From positions 74,240,838-74,304,837 of the forward strand of contig CM054116.1 of the NCBI GenBank assembly GCA_028673005.1: a stretch of DNA of 64,000 nucleotides, written 5' to 3'. This document shows, in pieces, positions 12,481-23,475 of this stretch. Within the stretch, counting starts at the first letter, position 1. Each line of letters begins with the position of its first letter. The notes under the pieces were generated by a model. The model did not search any database, was not told the DNA's origin, and was given only the letters and a program-made list of their open reading frames with translations. The DNA comes from Tanypteryx hageni (Eukaryota > Arthropoda > Insecta > Odonata > Petaluridae). The translations under genes were made by a program, and so were the position numbers.

Positions 12481-12628
12481 GTTTGTGTTTGTATTTTTAC
12501 TTTTTTGGCTAATCAACCTCTTGGATTATTATAGCCATAGCTTCTTCCATACCGAACACACTGCGGTGCCGAAATTAGCCTTCTCTTAGCGAAGAGCATC
12601 AGGGGGGACAACTATTTCCCTCTATCTC
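12481..12628 (-). mobile_element. tRNA-derived SINE, 3' fragment
   Basis: Shares the words CTAATCAACCTCTTGGATTA, ATAGCCAT, TCCATACCGAAC and CGGTGCCG with the fuller SINE at 43,276-43,586, in the same orientation. Only the body and tail remain. The tRNA-like head (higher coordinates on this strand) is missing, and a different repeat fragment starts at about 12,640. Confidence 0.7.
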
Positions 12629-12639
12629 CGTATTTTACA

Positions 12640-12860
12640 TAGGAGTTACGTTCACAAGAAGCGTTGTAGTACAATTTTCATTTGAATTTTAAAATTACTT
12701 AGAATCGTCGTACGAAAATGGTACTTGAACCAAACAACGCCTTAAAGATTGAAAATTTATTTTCCTACCGTCGATTTGGAAGTACTTGTCGAATCGGATC
12801 ATGTATTCGTTTTTAACGCAAAAATTTCACGTTTTTTGTGTTAAAAATCTTCCGTCGTAA
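12640..12860 (+). repeat. Fragment of B-box SINE-like repeat
   Basis: Matches the 3' part of the repeat at 18,170-18,450: ATTTTAAAATTAC, AGAATC(A/G)TCGTA, then a CCGTCGATTT word, and finally TTCCGTCGTAAA versus TTCGTCGTCAAG. The B-box portion is absent. No coding content. Confidence 0.5.
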
Positions 12861-12910
12861 AGGGCAGTCACATTGTTGCTCTTTGGTCAAATTTAGCACA
12901 TCGCTTAGAG

Positions 12911-12925
12911 CAGTGATTCCCAACC
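12911..12925 (+). repeat. hAT left terminal inverted repeat
   Basis: CAGTGATTCCCAACC directly follows the target duplication at 12,903-12,910. It pairs with the inverted copy at 15,043-15,057. Confidence 0.9.
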
Positions 12926-13399
12926 TTTTTTTTCCCATGGAGGAACCGCTAAAATAATTTTTCATATCCCGAGGAACCCCTACCTATGAAAACGTTTACA
13001 GGCCAGAAAATGTTGATAGCGGGGAGCGCAATTCAATTACTGCTAAATTATTGTCAAGAGAATTTATTTTTAAAGAGCTGCTATATATGTGTGTCAGCTT
13101 ACATTGTAAGAAAAAAATTGAAGCATTTTTCCTGTCTTTTTTGTATTATCTAATCTTTTTTTTTCAAATATCAAATCAAAATAAAGTTTACTTAAACATG
13201 AAAATAAAGTTCACATCCAAAGTCAATATAAAGTTTACTTTCAGTGTGACACTTGGGCACTTGTTTCTTTTTGCACAAATGTTGAATTCTTGACCGAATG
13301 TTTGACAAACAGACTCGCTGTTCTTCTTCGACAGACAGCAGACGATTTCTTTCTTTGCTTTTAACGTTTGTCAGACATCAGAAAACTTGTTCACAGAGG

Positions 13400-14390
13400 T
13401 AAGAAAAGCAGTAGTTGTTCTCGCAGCTCAAATACCCTTGTTAAAACATTTCCTCTTGAAAGCCATCTAACCTTGGTGCGTAGAAAAAGAATCACATGGT
13501 CTTTTTGCATATTTTAACACAGCTTTGCAAACATGCGTGACTTAAGAGGGCGCTGCTTTATAAAATTGACCATGTTCACAGCTACATCAAGGACTTGTTT
13601 TAAATCCTCCCCAATAGTTTTTGAAACAAGAACTTCCCGGTGGAGGAAGCAGTGGGTTGTTATGACATCAGGGTTTTTTTTCTTTGACGAGTGTAACAAA
13701 GCCTTTTATTGAGCCGATCATTGAAGGGGCACCATCAGTGCAAATTCCAACACACCGGCTCCATGACAAACCACAGCATTCCAAATAAAAAGATAAGATG
13801 TTGAAAACGTCTAGACCTTTGGTCTATTCTGGCAGCTCTTTACAACAACAAAAATTTTCCATTATTTCATCTTCGTTTTCAAATCGTACGAATGCCAGCA
13901 GCTGAGCTTTACTTCTTATGTCTGTCGACTTGGAGAGCAGAGTTAGTATTTTTTAGTATTTCAAACAAGACATCTTCAATGTCGTGTGACATGTCGTCCA
14001 CACGCCTACTAATAGTATTATTAGAAAGAAGAACTTTGTCAATTTCACTTTCAGCCTCTTTGCCTATCATTGTTTTCACTGTTATTTGACAAGCAGGCAT
14101 TATTAGGCTTTCAGCAATTGTGTGACTTTTCATTTTTGTGCAACTAGCTCAGCTACCTTCTTCTCAAAAACTTTACGTTGTTTGCCTTGTGAATCCAAAA
14201 GTCGTTGAAAGTAATCGACTGTTTTATTTGACAAATGGCCGTGATTAGTAGTGAAGTGTCGATTTAAATTGGCCGAGGCCATAGCTGTGTTAGTTAATTT
14301 TTTCCCGCAGACAATGCACAACGGAACGGGGCAATTTTCGTCTCCAGTCCATGTAAAATCCATGGCCAAGTAACTGTCATTGTAAAGGCG
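13400..14390 (-). pseudogene. Broken hAT transposase, ZBED5/SCAND3-like
   Basis: Minus-strand pieces in changing frames follow the order of a Buster-type transposase. The first (14,130-14,369) has a BED-like zinc finger with FTWTGDENCPVPLCIVCGKK and, further on, LNRHFTTNHG. The second (13,909-14,133) has [12 protein letters not shown] and a DDMSHDIE stretch. The third (about 13,700-13,908) has a stretch near AQLLAFVRFENEDE and ICTDGAPSMIGSIKGF. The fourth (13,514-13,699) has TTHCFLHREVLVSKTIGEDL. The last, after a stop, has KVRWLSRGNVLTRVFELRE (about 13,417-13,475). Frameshifts near 14,130-14,150 and 13,900, plus in-frame stops, break it. The hAT dimerisation region expected at the C terminus is absent. 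Family members are normally around 600 residues or more. This is a dead transposon gene, not a domesticated host gene. Confidence 0.92.
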
Positions 14391-15042
14391 ATTTTTTTAA
14401 TATCAGCCACTTCTCCTTCTTTACTCATACTTGGCGCTGATAATTTTCATTCATTTTCTCTGTCCTCTCCTTCACTGACTCGCCTTCTTTTCATATACCT
14501 ACTTCCACATTTTTCAATATTCAACAGCCGTATGAAAATACTGTTACGAGGGTGGGATTTTAGATACACAAAAACAACCACGTTTTCGGTAAAAACGCTA
14601 ATTAGTAAACTACGCAATGACTACAAATCTACAACAACCGTAACGGGCACTAAACACCACTCGCGAAATCTTTCCCGAAAATAAATCACTGAGTATCAGT
14701 ATCGCTGAGATCCGTGGAACCGTAATGTCTAATCAAGACTGACTCGGTTGCCCGATCGTCACTCTTTAAATAAAGAAAAAAAACCTTCTCGAACAATCTA
14801 GTAGCAGGCACAATACAACTAAATATAACCTTTAAATAGGAACTGACCAAAACAAAACAGAGGCAGTTAGTAGCGCACGGAGGTTACTCCAGCATTGCCC
14901 ATTGCCGGTCAAAATTCCCGCGATATTTCGAGGGTTGTTTGGAATTTTTCGCGGTATTTCAAAATTTTTATTTATTTATTCTTCGATTTTTCGCGGAACC
15001 CCTGACAATGGTCTTCGGAACCCTAGAGTTCCGCGGAACCCT

Positions 15043-15057
15043 GGTTGGGAAACAATG
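15043..15057 (-). repeat. hAT right terminal inverted repeat
   Basis: The reverse complement reads CATTGTTTCCCAACC, differing from the left end at two positions. A palindromic GTTCCGCGGAAC sits just inside at 15,028-15,039. The word TTCCGCGG is shared with the MITE at 5,847-5,969. Confidence 0.9.
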
Positions 15058-15065
15058 GCTTAGAG

Positions 15066-15830
15066 GTTCGTCACCTCTCCACCCCCTGGCGCTGTTGGTC
15101 TCCCTACCGTCCTATTTTTGAACTACAAGCATGCAAACATGAGTGTTATTACTTGGTAATAAATATTGTAATTTATATAAAAACAATTTAAATCTAAACG
15201 TAGGATGATTTCCATTTATGCCTTTAATTACTTGGTGGAAGAATGATTATTATTTATGCCTAATTTTTTATATTGTTTACATAACGAATAAGGTATTGAC
15301 ATTATGAAAATTATTCTAATTTGCCTTTCACTGCTTAGAGGAGAAGCACTCGTTTGTAATTTTGTTTTGTTTGCTTAACAAAAACGTTGTTGTTATAATA
15401 TCATTGTTTTTATTATTACAAATATAAAGTTCTTCAAAAATAATTACATTAAAATTAATTTAGTCACTTGGGTAAGATCGTTTATTCCGCCGTGTCTATT
15501 GGGGCTGTAAAATGCTGAATTCCTCACTGTATTCCGAATGAATTGTTTCAAATGTATTCACTAGGAAATTTTCGGACAAATTTTGGAACAAGACTAAAAG
15601 GAATGACATTTTCTTTATTTCAATTTCTCTTCATTCCCGAAAAGTAACGAAATCAATGAAAATGTTAAATAGGCGTGATTATATAACAATTTTCGATATT
15701 TAGACAACACAAGGATGGCATAGTTCACGTTTCATTTGCATTTGGGGATCGCAGCACGAGTTAGGGATGTGAACGGAAGAACAAATGAAAGAGTGAAATT
15801 TTATTTTTAATGATCAAGTTGGTTTTGATT
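15066..15830. other. AT-rich non-coding, no gene seen
   Basis: The host sequence that continues after the hAT target duplication is AT-rich, with no useful open frame and no recognised repeat. A TAGGGATGTGAACG word at about 15,763 resembles a hAT end but has no partner that I can find. Confidence 0.45.
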
Positions 15831-15831
15831 A

Positions 15832-16400
15832 GAGAATCCAAATACTCGGATTTTGAACTACCCGGGTAATCGAGCAAATCTTTTATGAAATACCCGGGTA
15901 CCCGAGTATTTCAGGAAAAAATAATAATTTTTTAATTCATTCATAAAATAATATTTTAGAAATACAAGGCCATTTAAGGTATACATTTTTAACTGGTTTC
16001 GGATCATAGTACTGAAGTCTGAAGCTACTAAGAACACTCTCTCGCTAACTGTTGAAGTAGGATGAATTATTATCAAAGCCCGGAACAATTTTTCTGTGCG
16101 ATATCCTCTTTTGCCATGGTTTCCTTCAATCAATTTTAGTTCCTTGTCCATTGCTGATTTTGTTGTAGTTTCTTTCGGAATAGCCATAATAGATTGTATT
16201 GTTTTCTGCAGCTCATCATACGCAGAACTAACAGAACCTTCCTTTTCCGTAGCTGCTTCTTCTTGCTCATTTTCATGTTCATCTTCACCAAACAACCTCT
16301 CAAAAGTATCTCTTGCCAATGATTTGATTACGTTTTTTATGAATATGTAAAATGATAATTAAAGTGAGAGTTAGGACAATTGTCACTTTGCAAAAAAGCA
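15832..16400 (-). mobile_element. 3' terminal fragment of a second hAT lineage
   Basis: Carries the hAT C-terminal domain fragment (15,858-16,319). Just beyond the coding end, at 15,832-15,914, is a terminal region with repeated ACCCGGGTA-type words and TAGAGAATCCAAATACTCGG. A related end lies at 17,812-17,905 in the same orientation (TAGGGAATCCAAGCTCGAG, then ACCCGGGTAAT). The 5' end is not found. It is a different family from the Buster element at 12,911-15,057. Confidence 0.7.
15858..16319 (-). pseudogene. hAT transposase C-terminal dimerisation fragment
   Basis: An open 153-codon minus-strand frame. Residues 1-55 are acidic and low-complexity (GEDEHENEQEEAATEKEG). Residues about 85-130 match the hAT family C-terminal dimerisation domain: PTSTVSERVFLVASDF, then IRNQLKMYTLNGLVFLKYYF. 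In the family this segment mediates transposase dimerisation. The catalytic core and the zinc finger are missing, and the last about 20 residues run into the element terminus. The first Met is just the first in the frame, since the real protein would start far upstream. This is a 5'-truncated remnant. Similar fragments are often mispredicted as ZBED-like genes. Confidence 0.85.
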
Positions 16401-16439
16401 ACAACGACACAATAACATTGTGTAGTCTTTCATCAATTA

Positions 16440-16860
16440 TTTTTTAGGCGCGTTTCGCTTTCAGCATAAGCGCATATTAGCGTTGGTTTGTCCGTCTGTC
16501 CGCATGTTCGTTCTCGGCTTCTACCGAACAGATTTTTATGAAATTTGATATTAAGGGATTCACAGTCAAATACAATAAGAAAATCACATAAATGAACCAC
16601 GCAAGCCAATCAGGGGTACCACTTGACGTGACAAAAAATGAACTTTCCGTCATATCTCGTATATTTTTGGGCATATCGAAATAGTTTTCAAATAAACCTA
16701 TAGAACTAGTAGCGTAGAGTATTCCTTTTCCTCTGCATTTTTATCGTATGAGTAGCCGTTATCAAGAAAATTGAACAATAAAGTCGTAATTCGCTTTGAA
16801 CTTGGAAAAATTCATGCTCAGCTACCTAATAGTTGTCAACGTGAGCAATCTTATTGATTA
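16440..16860. repeat. Interspersed repeat with TGTCCGTCTGTCCG head
   Basis: Begins with GCGCGTTTCGCTTTCAGC and TTGTCCGTCTGTCCGCATG, followed by CCGAACAGATTTTTATGAAA. That layout resembles the heads at 4,557 and 4,950 (CTGTCTG, then ATGAAACTTGG). It has no coding capacity and its class is unknown. Confidence 0.45.
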
Positions 16861-16889
16861 CGGAAGTAAATAAGATCTGCTATAATTAC

Positions 16890-16917
16890 AAAAATCTGAT
16901 GTGGCCACCACATGACT
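16890..16917 (+). repeat. 28-bp arm of perfect inverted repeat
   Basis: These 28 bases are the exact reverse complement of 18,127-18,154. The core GATGTGGCCACCACATGACT includes a near-palindrome around TGGCCA. Similarity does not clearly extend beyond the 28 bp. Confidence 0.9.
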
Positions 16918-17164
16918 TTCTCCATATCTGTAATATTACTAAAAATTCCAAATAGGTTAGATAATAATAAATATTTTAAGAAACTGCGAGAAAATTTTAT
17001 GCTACAAAGAACAGAAATAAACTCAAACCATAGCCTTCTGATATTGGATATAGCCACAAAGCTCCAACAATTAAGAAAAAAAATTGGAGCGTTACTAAGA
17101 CGTAACTAAGCGTCAATTGTTAACAATAGTCGTCGGTAGGTGGCATGGTGGTGGCAGCTAAAAA

Positions 17165-17583
17165 TATAAGATATCTCTTAACCAAAGCATTATATGGTAG
17201 AATGTTTCAAACAAAGGTTGTAGAAAATTAAATTTCCTGCAACTTTTATTCCAGTACATTTTTACATTTATCGAATATTAAAGCAAATATTCCAAAATAA
17301 CGGATAAGTGACTAGAGTAAACACCCACTTCCGGTTGACCGATTTTTACCAAAAACTTGACTTTTATAAAAATGTAAAATATAAAATTTCGCGTTGACCT
17401 TATTATTAGTTTTTGAGTTAGAGCACCCACAAAAAAAGCTATCGCATACACGCACAGACATCATCGAGAATCTGTTCAAATCGTGTTCTGGGGACCTCAG
17501 AACGTGTATTTCCGTTGAAATCTCGTATTCGATTTTTTTCACGAAAACAATACTTTCCCCTATACTACGTGTGGAGAAAGTAA
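17165..17583 (+). repeat. About 420-bp repeat, copy A of inverted pair
   Basis: Matches the reverse complement of 30,433-30,858 along nearly its whole length. Landmarks are AAGATATCTCTTAA, GCATTATATGG, ACAAAGGTTG, TAACGGATAAGTGAC, AAACACCCACTTCCGG, CCGATTTTTACCAAAAAC, TTTTTGAGTTAGAGC and TCCGTTGAAATCTCG. It has no long open frame and is a non-autonomous interspersed repeat of unknown class. Confidence 0.85.
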
Positions 17584-17811
17584 AAATCGTACTTACCGTT
17601 CTCTATTTACTAGTGCAAAAGTCCGTCAATATTACGGGAAGGAATACATTACTTGCTATATAAATTAAATTCTCGCACTTATTATTCCTTGAAATCACTT
17701 ATTCATATCCTTAAAATGTAAAAATTTAATTCCAAATAGAAACATAAAGTGATTAAATCCATATTTAATTTCCATAGAAAACATTAGCAAATAACGTGAT
17801 GTATCAGAACT

Positions 17812-17905
17812 AGGGAATCCAAGCTCGAGTAACCGGGTAATCGGAATTTGAAAGCCTTTTTCGAGTACTCTATTACCCGGGTAATTTGATCGAGTATCGA
17901 GTTGC
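17812..17905. mobile_element. hAT-like element end with ACCCGGGTAAT motifs
   Basis: TAGGGAATCCAAGCTCGAGT, ACCGGGTAATCGG and TTACCCGGGTAATTTGATCG resemble the terminal region at 15,832-15,914, in the same orientation. No transposase coding follows. It is probably a solo end or a deleted copy. Confidence 0.55.
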
Positions 17906-18003
17906 ATATTTTTTATGAAAATTGTGCAATTTTCCAACATTTGAACCAACAGAAAATAACAAAAATAAAGAAAAAGTACGCGTAATTAAACACAGGTGGC
18001 AGG

Positions 18004-18082
18004 GGCGTAGCAAGGAGGGGGGGGGGAGCGGGGCGAACGCCCAGGGCGCCGTAGTCCAAGGGGCGCCGAACAGGCACTTCAT
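18004..18082. repeat. GGGGCGTAGC-type repeat end, GC-rich
   Basis: CAGGGGCGTAGCAAGG is followed by a G run, then GGGCGCCGTAG and GGGGCGCCGAACAGG. CAGGGGCG openings are common at ends of DNA transposons in animals, but no partner end is visible. The class is unresolved. Confidence 0.4.
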
Positions 18083-18126
18083 TTAATGCATAAATCGATA
18101 CGTTTTAAAAATTGGATATTTATGAT

Positions 18127-18154
18127 AGTCATGTGGTGGCCACATCAGATTTTT
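18127..18154 (-). repeat. 28-bp arm of perfect inverted repeat
   Basis: Exact reverse complement of 16,890-16,917, with 1,209 bp between the arms. The arms flank copy A of the 420-bp repeat and the hAT-like end. Confidence 0.9.
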
Positions 18155-18169
18155 CGATATATACCTCTC

Positions 18170-18450
18170 TCACATTTTAAATGTCTATCGTAAGGTTATG
18201 GGTTCGATTCCTGGAGCGATTATTTTCTCCGTTTGATTATCACGGGTATGAGTCCAGCGCATTAATCCTTAGTTAGCATTTTAAAATTACCAAGAATCAT
18301 CGTAGGAATTCGGGACTTTGAAACAAAGTACGGCTAAAAGAACGAAATTTCATTTTCATTCCGTCGATTTTCGAATGCGCGTCTAATCGGTCCACAAATT
18401 ATTTTTTCCATTCCATAATTGTACGTATTTTTGACGTGGAAATCATTCGT
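18170..18450 (+). repeat. SINE-like repeat with B-box motif, copy 3
   Basis: GGGTTCGATTCCTGGAGCG is followed by TTTGATTATCACGGGTATGAGTCCAGCGCATTAA. The order matches the repeats at 4,520 and 4,908 (B-box word, TTTGATTTACAT, AATCCATCGTGCAG). The downstream half also matches 12,640-12,860. Confidence 0.55.
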
Positions 18451-19490
18451 CGTCAAGATGATTTGCAGTTTCATGTAATTGCGTGTGATTGACTAGGATT
18501 ATAAATTCGCGTCGCTTCTGTCCACATATTCAAGAAATGTCGACGCTGTTTTGAACTTCAAACAATACCTTGGCATCGATAAACAATTAGACAGTAACGA
18601 AAATAAATAAATATTCCTTTATTCGTTGGTATTTTGTTAATGCGTGTTCCTAAGTCAGATATTGAGATAAAAATCCCTGAATTTTTAAAAAGGTATTGAG
18701 TAAATTTTCTGCGAAAGCTGAATAAGTTTTTGATCTGTCTAAAGACAGCAAAATACAGTTTATAAACTTTTTTAACGAAACAACTTTTTCAATTGGTACA
18801 CTAAAAGGTAAAAAATATAAAACTCTCATTATTGAATGTTCCATAAAGTTCAAACAGTTTTGGGAATTTTAAAGTTTCCTAATTAATTGTTTAGCAAATA
18901 AATATTCATCAATAGTTTTTCACATAAATTTTACATGCCCCAAACTATTTTTAATTTCTCGAACATTCAATGTGAATTTTATATTTGTTGCTTACGTTTT
19001 AGGGCATGTTAAGTTTGACTTTCTTAATTTTACTTTAATATCTAAGTCACGCTTATCCGTCATTATTGACGGCCAATTACGTTAGTTTCACTTATAAAAG
19101 ACAAACTAAATGTCCTCTTTAACTTTTTTATTTGTGTAATTATTAATCGTCATACTGGAGATTTTAGTGTTTTGATTGTTGGATGTGCCGAAGAGAACTG
19201 AAACATATAAATCTTTTTTTCTTTGTCACTCAGTAAAATCTTTGACTGGGGAAGTTTCAGTAAGCATTATAAAAAAACTCGAATTCACGCGATTTAAATC
19301 AATGTAAATCTATAACTCGTCCCAAATCGACACTGATTTCGAGGTTGAATTCCAATTTATCCGCGCCTGCCATCGCGCTCGTCTTATTTCTAATCCCACG
19401 GTCGTATCTGCCGTTCGGAGGACCTCGCCATCGGCGCCGGATTTCCTCTTTTCTCCCTTCGTTACCCGAGGTAACGGAAAAAAAACGGCG
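18451..19490. other. AT-rich non-coding, no gene seen
   Basis: AT-rich to about 19,300, then mixed. No open frame of note and no repeat recognised. Confidence 0.45.
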
Positions 19491-20100
19491 GAAAGATTTT
19501 GGAGGAAGCGTGAGAGAGGTGGGAGAAGAGGAGAGAGAGAGAGAAATGGTCGCTCTCCGCGAGGAAACGGTGCGAGTGGAGGTTCAGACGGAGGTAGAGG
19601 TCCGGTTTGTTTTTGCCCCGCGAGCTTAACTCTCTTGTTAGATCCTCGCAATGAAAGGGCCGCCGGTTTCTTTTTTCGTCCACGATTCCGCAACCTCCCT
19701 TTTATTCAACTTTTTTTCGGCGACGTCCAACGGAGAGGTTGTGATTGGAAAACGGGGCAAGGGAAGGTAGGGAGGAAGTGAGAGATATATGGAGAGAGGG
19801 AGAGGTAGACGGAGGGAAGGAGAGAGGTTAGAGGGAGTGCGGGTGGTGAAAGGAATGAATGGGTTTTCAATCGAGGATGAAGAGGTTCAAATTGCAGCGG
19901 ACAAGGTGCGAAAGACTTTTTTTCGGACAGGCGAGAGATAGAGAGAGAGAGAGAGAAAATGGGGAGCAAGGAAAAGACGGCGGGGAGTTGTCGCTTTAAA
20001 TCCTTTATTTTTCGCTTCCGCCTTGATGAGCTGATGCATCGGGAGGGGCGGGGGGAAAGGAGTGGGCGAGAGAGAGAGAGAGAAAGGAAACTGGCGGATG
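19491..20100. repeat. Purine-rich region with (GA)n runs
   Basis: G and A rich on the plus strand at 19,495-19,610, 19,750-19,860 and 19,930-20,095. Short pure GA runs lie near 19,531-19,544, 19,937-19,956 and 20,068-20,083. Overlapping frames on both strands are spurious. Confidence 0.65.
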
Positions 20101-22050
20101 AGTGCGTGTGTTGACATTATTGGCGTTTCCGTTCCGCAGCGGGGATCGAATGGGATTTACCGGCTGATCCAACCCCCGGAAAGAATTGGGGAGTGGGAGG
20201 GATTTTGGAAGGGGGATTTTCATGCTTTTTTGAGTAGAGCGGTGGATGCTCGCTTTTTTGCAAGACCTCTCGTCGCTGATTCGTGTTCCATTTGGTGGGC
20301 TGTTGTTGGCGCGTTTTATTTTCGTCAGCTCTTATCCCCCGAGATTATATACCTTTCCTCGTGGGAAAGACTAAACATTTAACAGCTTTCGTGATTGATT
20401 TATGTATAAACAAGCCAAAATTATCTCGGTGTTGGAGATTTTTATCTTGATTGAGTCTACTTTCGAGTTTCCGTGGTGTTCGGCGTTTCACTCGTTTTGC
20501 GGGTGTGATTTTATCGCGGATTAATTGGTTGCCTGGAGATCTCAAGAGTCGGAAATCGTGTGTAAATCTCTTTTTTGCAGTGTTCTCTGGAGCTCGAGCT
20601 TAATTCGCGGAAAAGCTTTGATAGCGAGAGTCAAACAAATATCGTAAATGTAGGTTTCATTTTTAATCACCAGTGTGGTTTACTAACCATAACATCCCAA
20701 AAGTTTTATTTGATCTCGAAAATAGTTCTTTTGTTCGTGTTTTCTTCGTACCTATTCGGGTTAATGGGAGGAAAGTGTATTTCAAAGTCATCTGTTTGAA
20801 TTATATTTTGGTCATAACGAGGCTAAAAATGAAGATAATAATATTGGAGATAATTCGAGCCCATCGTTTGCTCGTGCCGAGGAGGTAAAATATTCCTCGT
20901 TTGTCGCGATGTTCAAAAATTATTTGTTGGTTGTTCAGTAAATTTTGTTTGTGAATACGCGGAGCTATAAAACATTTAGTTTCGAATTTTGATATTTATT
21001 CATTTAACAAAGTGCTGTGTATGGGAGTTTCATTAATTTTGTTCCAATATTTAATTACGTAAGCACTATTTTTAATTTTTTATCACTTTATTTTTAATCG
21101 TTATTTTTAAAGGCGTTTAAAAGGAAACTCAAAACTAAAAATAACCGAAACCTGAATTTTTGTTTAAAGAGCCAATTTTAGAATGGATATATAATTTGCT
21201 GTTTATACTGGTTCTTTTTATATTGTATACCTTTAACAGATTTTTTCTGAATGTTTTTTTTTTCGATTTCGTCTACTATCCAGTTTATATGATGGAAATG
21301 TTATGTCAATTTTAACGGACATATGTAGAGCGAATTGAAAAAATGTAATAAAGTCGTTATCGTTTATTTGTCAGTGGATACTAAAATCACAGCATCAAAT
21401 CCTTTTCTTGAACAGTGGTTTGTGCGTTCATATTACTATATTCACAAACACCGTGGTGAACAAGTCGATGAAAAATTTCGCAGAAGTTGTGTATTGACAA
21501 TCGTGTAATTGAGGGAGATCTGGAATACTATATTAGGAAAAAAATGTCAGTAGACGTCAAATTTTTCAAAATACTATTCATGTTCAATATCGAAAAGCTT
21601 TCTTCTTAAGTAATTACGGTTGTAGATTGAAAGACTTTTTGCCATTGGTATACTATTAACTTTCCGAATGGATTTCGATTCCTCTCTTCAGGAGATTTAT
21701 GTTAGTTATTAGCCTCCCATTGCTAAGATCTAAGTATTCAAACAAAGGGAGCTGCACCCGAGATGGACGTTTGTTTTATCCTTTTCAATTCGTTACGTCA
21801 GTATATCTCGTACGAAATTGAAAGGAGAGATAACGCTTTGTGAAAGGGGATAACTTTAAAGATTAACGACCTGAGAAACGTACAAGATGTTTAATAGCGG
21901 AAGTACGCATTCGAGTAAATTCCACGAGGGATGTAAAAAGTGGCCAAGACGCGGAGTGCAGCGTCTTCGGAAATACGAATGTTTTGGCGAGTTAAAGAAA
22001 GATTGTATGAGCCCTAGGGTTTTTGAGGAGCACACCGATGGCTCAAAGTA
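20101..22050. other. Non-coding, no gene recognised
   Basis: Mixed to AT-rich sequence. Short open frames (up to about 106 codons near 20,062-20,382) have no recognisable motif. No repeat family member found. Confidence 0.45.
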
Positions 22051-22275
22051 TTGATTTTCTTCCTCTCAAACTGTCTTCCCTTTCCTCTTTCACGGCATTC
22101 CTTTCTCCTTCCCTCTTTCTCTTCCTCTCCTTCCCTCTCTCTTTTCCCGTCTCCCTAGACTCTACCTCCTCGCATCTCATCTTAAACGTCCCTCGCTCTT
22201 TCCTGACCCCTGCTTCCCCTCCCTCTCTATCTCATTCTATTCGTCTCCCTTCGCTGCTGCCTCGCTCTGGCACGC
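22051..22275. repeat. Polypyrimidine tract
   Basis: C and T dominated on the plus strand (CCTCTTTC, CTCCTTCCCTC words). The Ser/Leu/Phe/Pro-rich frame through it is spurious. Confidence 0.75.
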
Positions 22276-23185
22276 CTCGGTGCACGAGTGACTCGAGAGA
22301 GAAAAAAACCCTCGAAATAAATTTTTCCGTGAACGCCTCACGGTAAAAAACGCTGAAGTATTTTTTGCGTGTGATTTAATTTTTCGCAGTCCGCCAAAAG
22401 TCTGAAGGACATGACCTTCCTTACGCCAAGAGTCGCAGTTGCTCTTTCATTGGATTCGTTTAAAAAAAAATTCAGACTTTTTTCGTTCCTTCGTGCCCTG
22501 ACTTTTAGTCAATCGTTTGGGATTCTGCCGTCGTGAATGGATTTTTGAATTACACCGGAAATTTCTGTAGCGGATGCCGTGATTCGTTTTTATTGTTATT
22601 ATGCGTCCGGGTTTTGTTCATAATAATAATGGTCTAACCGGTATATTATTTTGTAAAGTAAAAATTTTAATACAATTTTGAATCTCATTTCTCAGCTGTA
22701 AACGTATTTAAATCCAAACCTTTTCATCTGTTGTGTTTTGTAATTCGTAATATATGCTTTTAATGACGACGAAGCATTTTAAGAGTAATTGTGAAATCTT
22801 CGTGCTTCAAGCGTAATGTTTTCACCACTTGTCTTTTGCTATGTATTTGTTCGGCTAGAATTGTAAAAACGGCTTTCTCTGCACGCGCGTGTAACATATA
22901 CCGCATTCTGTTCCCTATTATTTCACGCCCGTTTTTAGAGACTCATGACGCAGCCATTAAACGTCGTAACTGGAGCGTATTGAGTTGCGTTAAACTACGT
23001 TGAAATTCTTTCGTCATTTACAATCCCTTATCTCCCTGCACATTACGTTAGCGCGCAATTCTGAGGGTAATAGGTAAACGACGTACCGTTTTAGCCTTTA
23101 ATTTTTCGCTCTTGCGTCCCCGTCGAATTTTTATCCACATTTACGCATGTAAATCTACGGAATTGGCAGCTAACGCCCTTACCTA
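22276..23185. other. Non-coding, no gene seen
   Basis: AT-rich with scattered CpG. No useful open frame and no recognised repeat. Confidence 0.45.
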
Positions 23186-23475
23186 CCCCCTCTCCCCACT
23201 CTTGTCTCTTTATCTTTCTCCGATGGCGTCATTTGTTTTACTTCCCTAGATTCCTTCCCCTCCTCACATCTCCATCCCTCCTCCCCTCTCATAACCATCT
23301 AAGGGTCTCCCCTCTCTCTTCCGCTTTCTTTCCGTTCTCTACTATAAGTTGGCCTTCCTCCGTGACCGCCATCTTACTCTACCCCGGAGATCCCTTTTTG
23401 GTCGCGAATTTTTTTATGCCTCTCTCTCTCTCTCTCTCTGCAACGCTTTCTTCCGCCATCGCTCTTTTTCATTCT
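23186..23475. repeat. Polypyrimidine tract with (CT)n
   Basis: C and T rich on the plus strand, with a pure CT run at about 23,420-23,440. The overlapping 170-codon frame (23,349-23,861) begins in this tract and has no recognisable domain. Confidence 0.75.

Larger units (their letters stand above)
12911..15057 (-). mobile_element. hAT (Buster-type) DNA transposon, defective
   Basis: The 2,147-bp element is bounded by a perfect 8-bp duplication, GCTTAGAG, at 12,903-12,910 and 15,058-15,065. Its ends are inverted repeats (13 of 15 match). The target has TA in the centre (nnnTAnnn), the consensus reported for the Buster branch of hAT elements. The minus-strand gene inside (13,400-14,390) is ZBED5/SCAND3-like, a family known to derive from Buster transposons. 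The C-terminal region is missing and the frame is broken, so this copy cannot make transposase. The intact duplication shows that both element ends are the original ones. Confidence 0.92.

Noticed and set aside
13400..14390. Domesticated ZBED5/SCAND3-like host gene
   Set aside because: Frameshifts, stops, missing C terminus and an exactly bounded transposon around it show a dead transposon gene.
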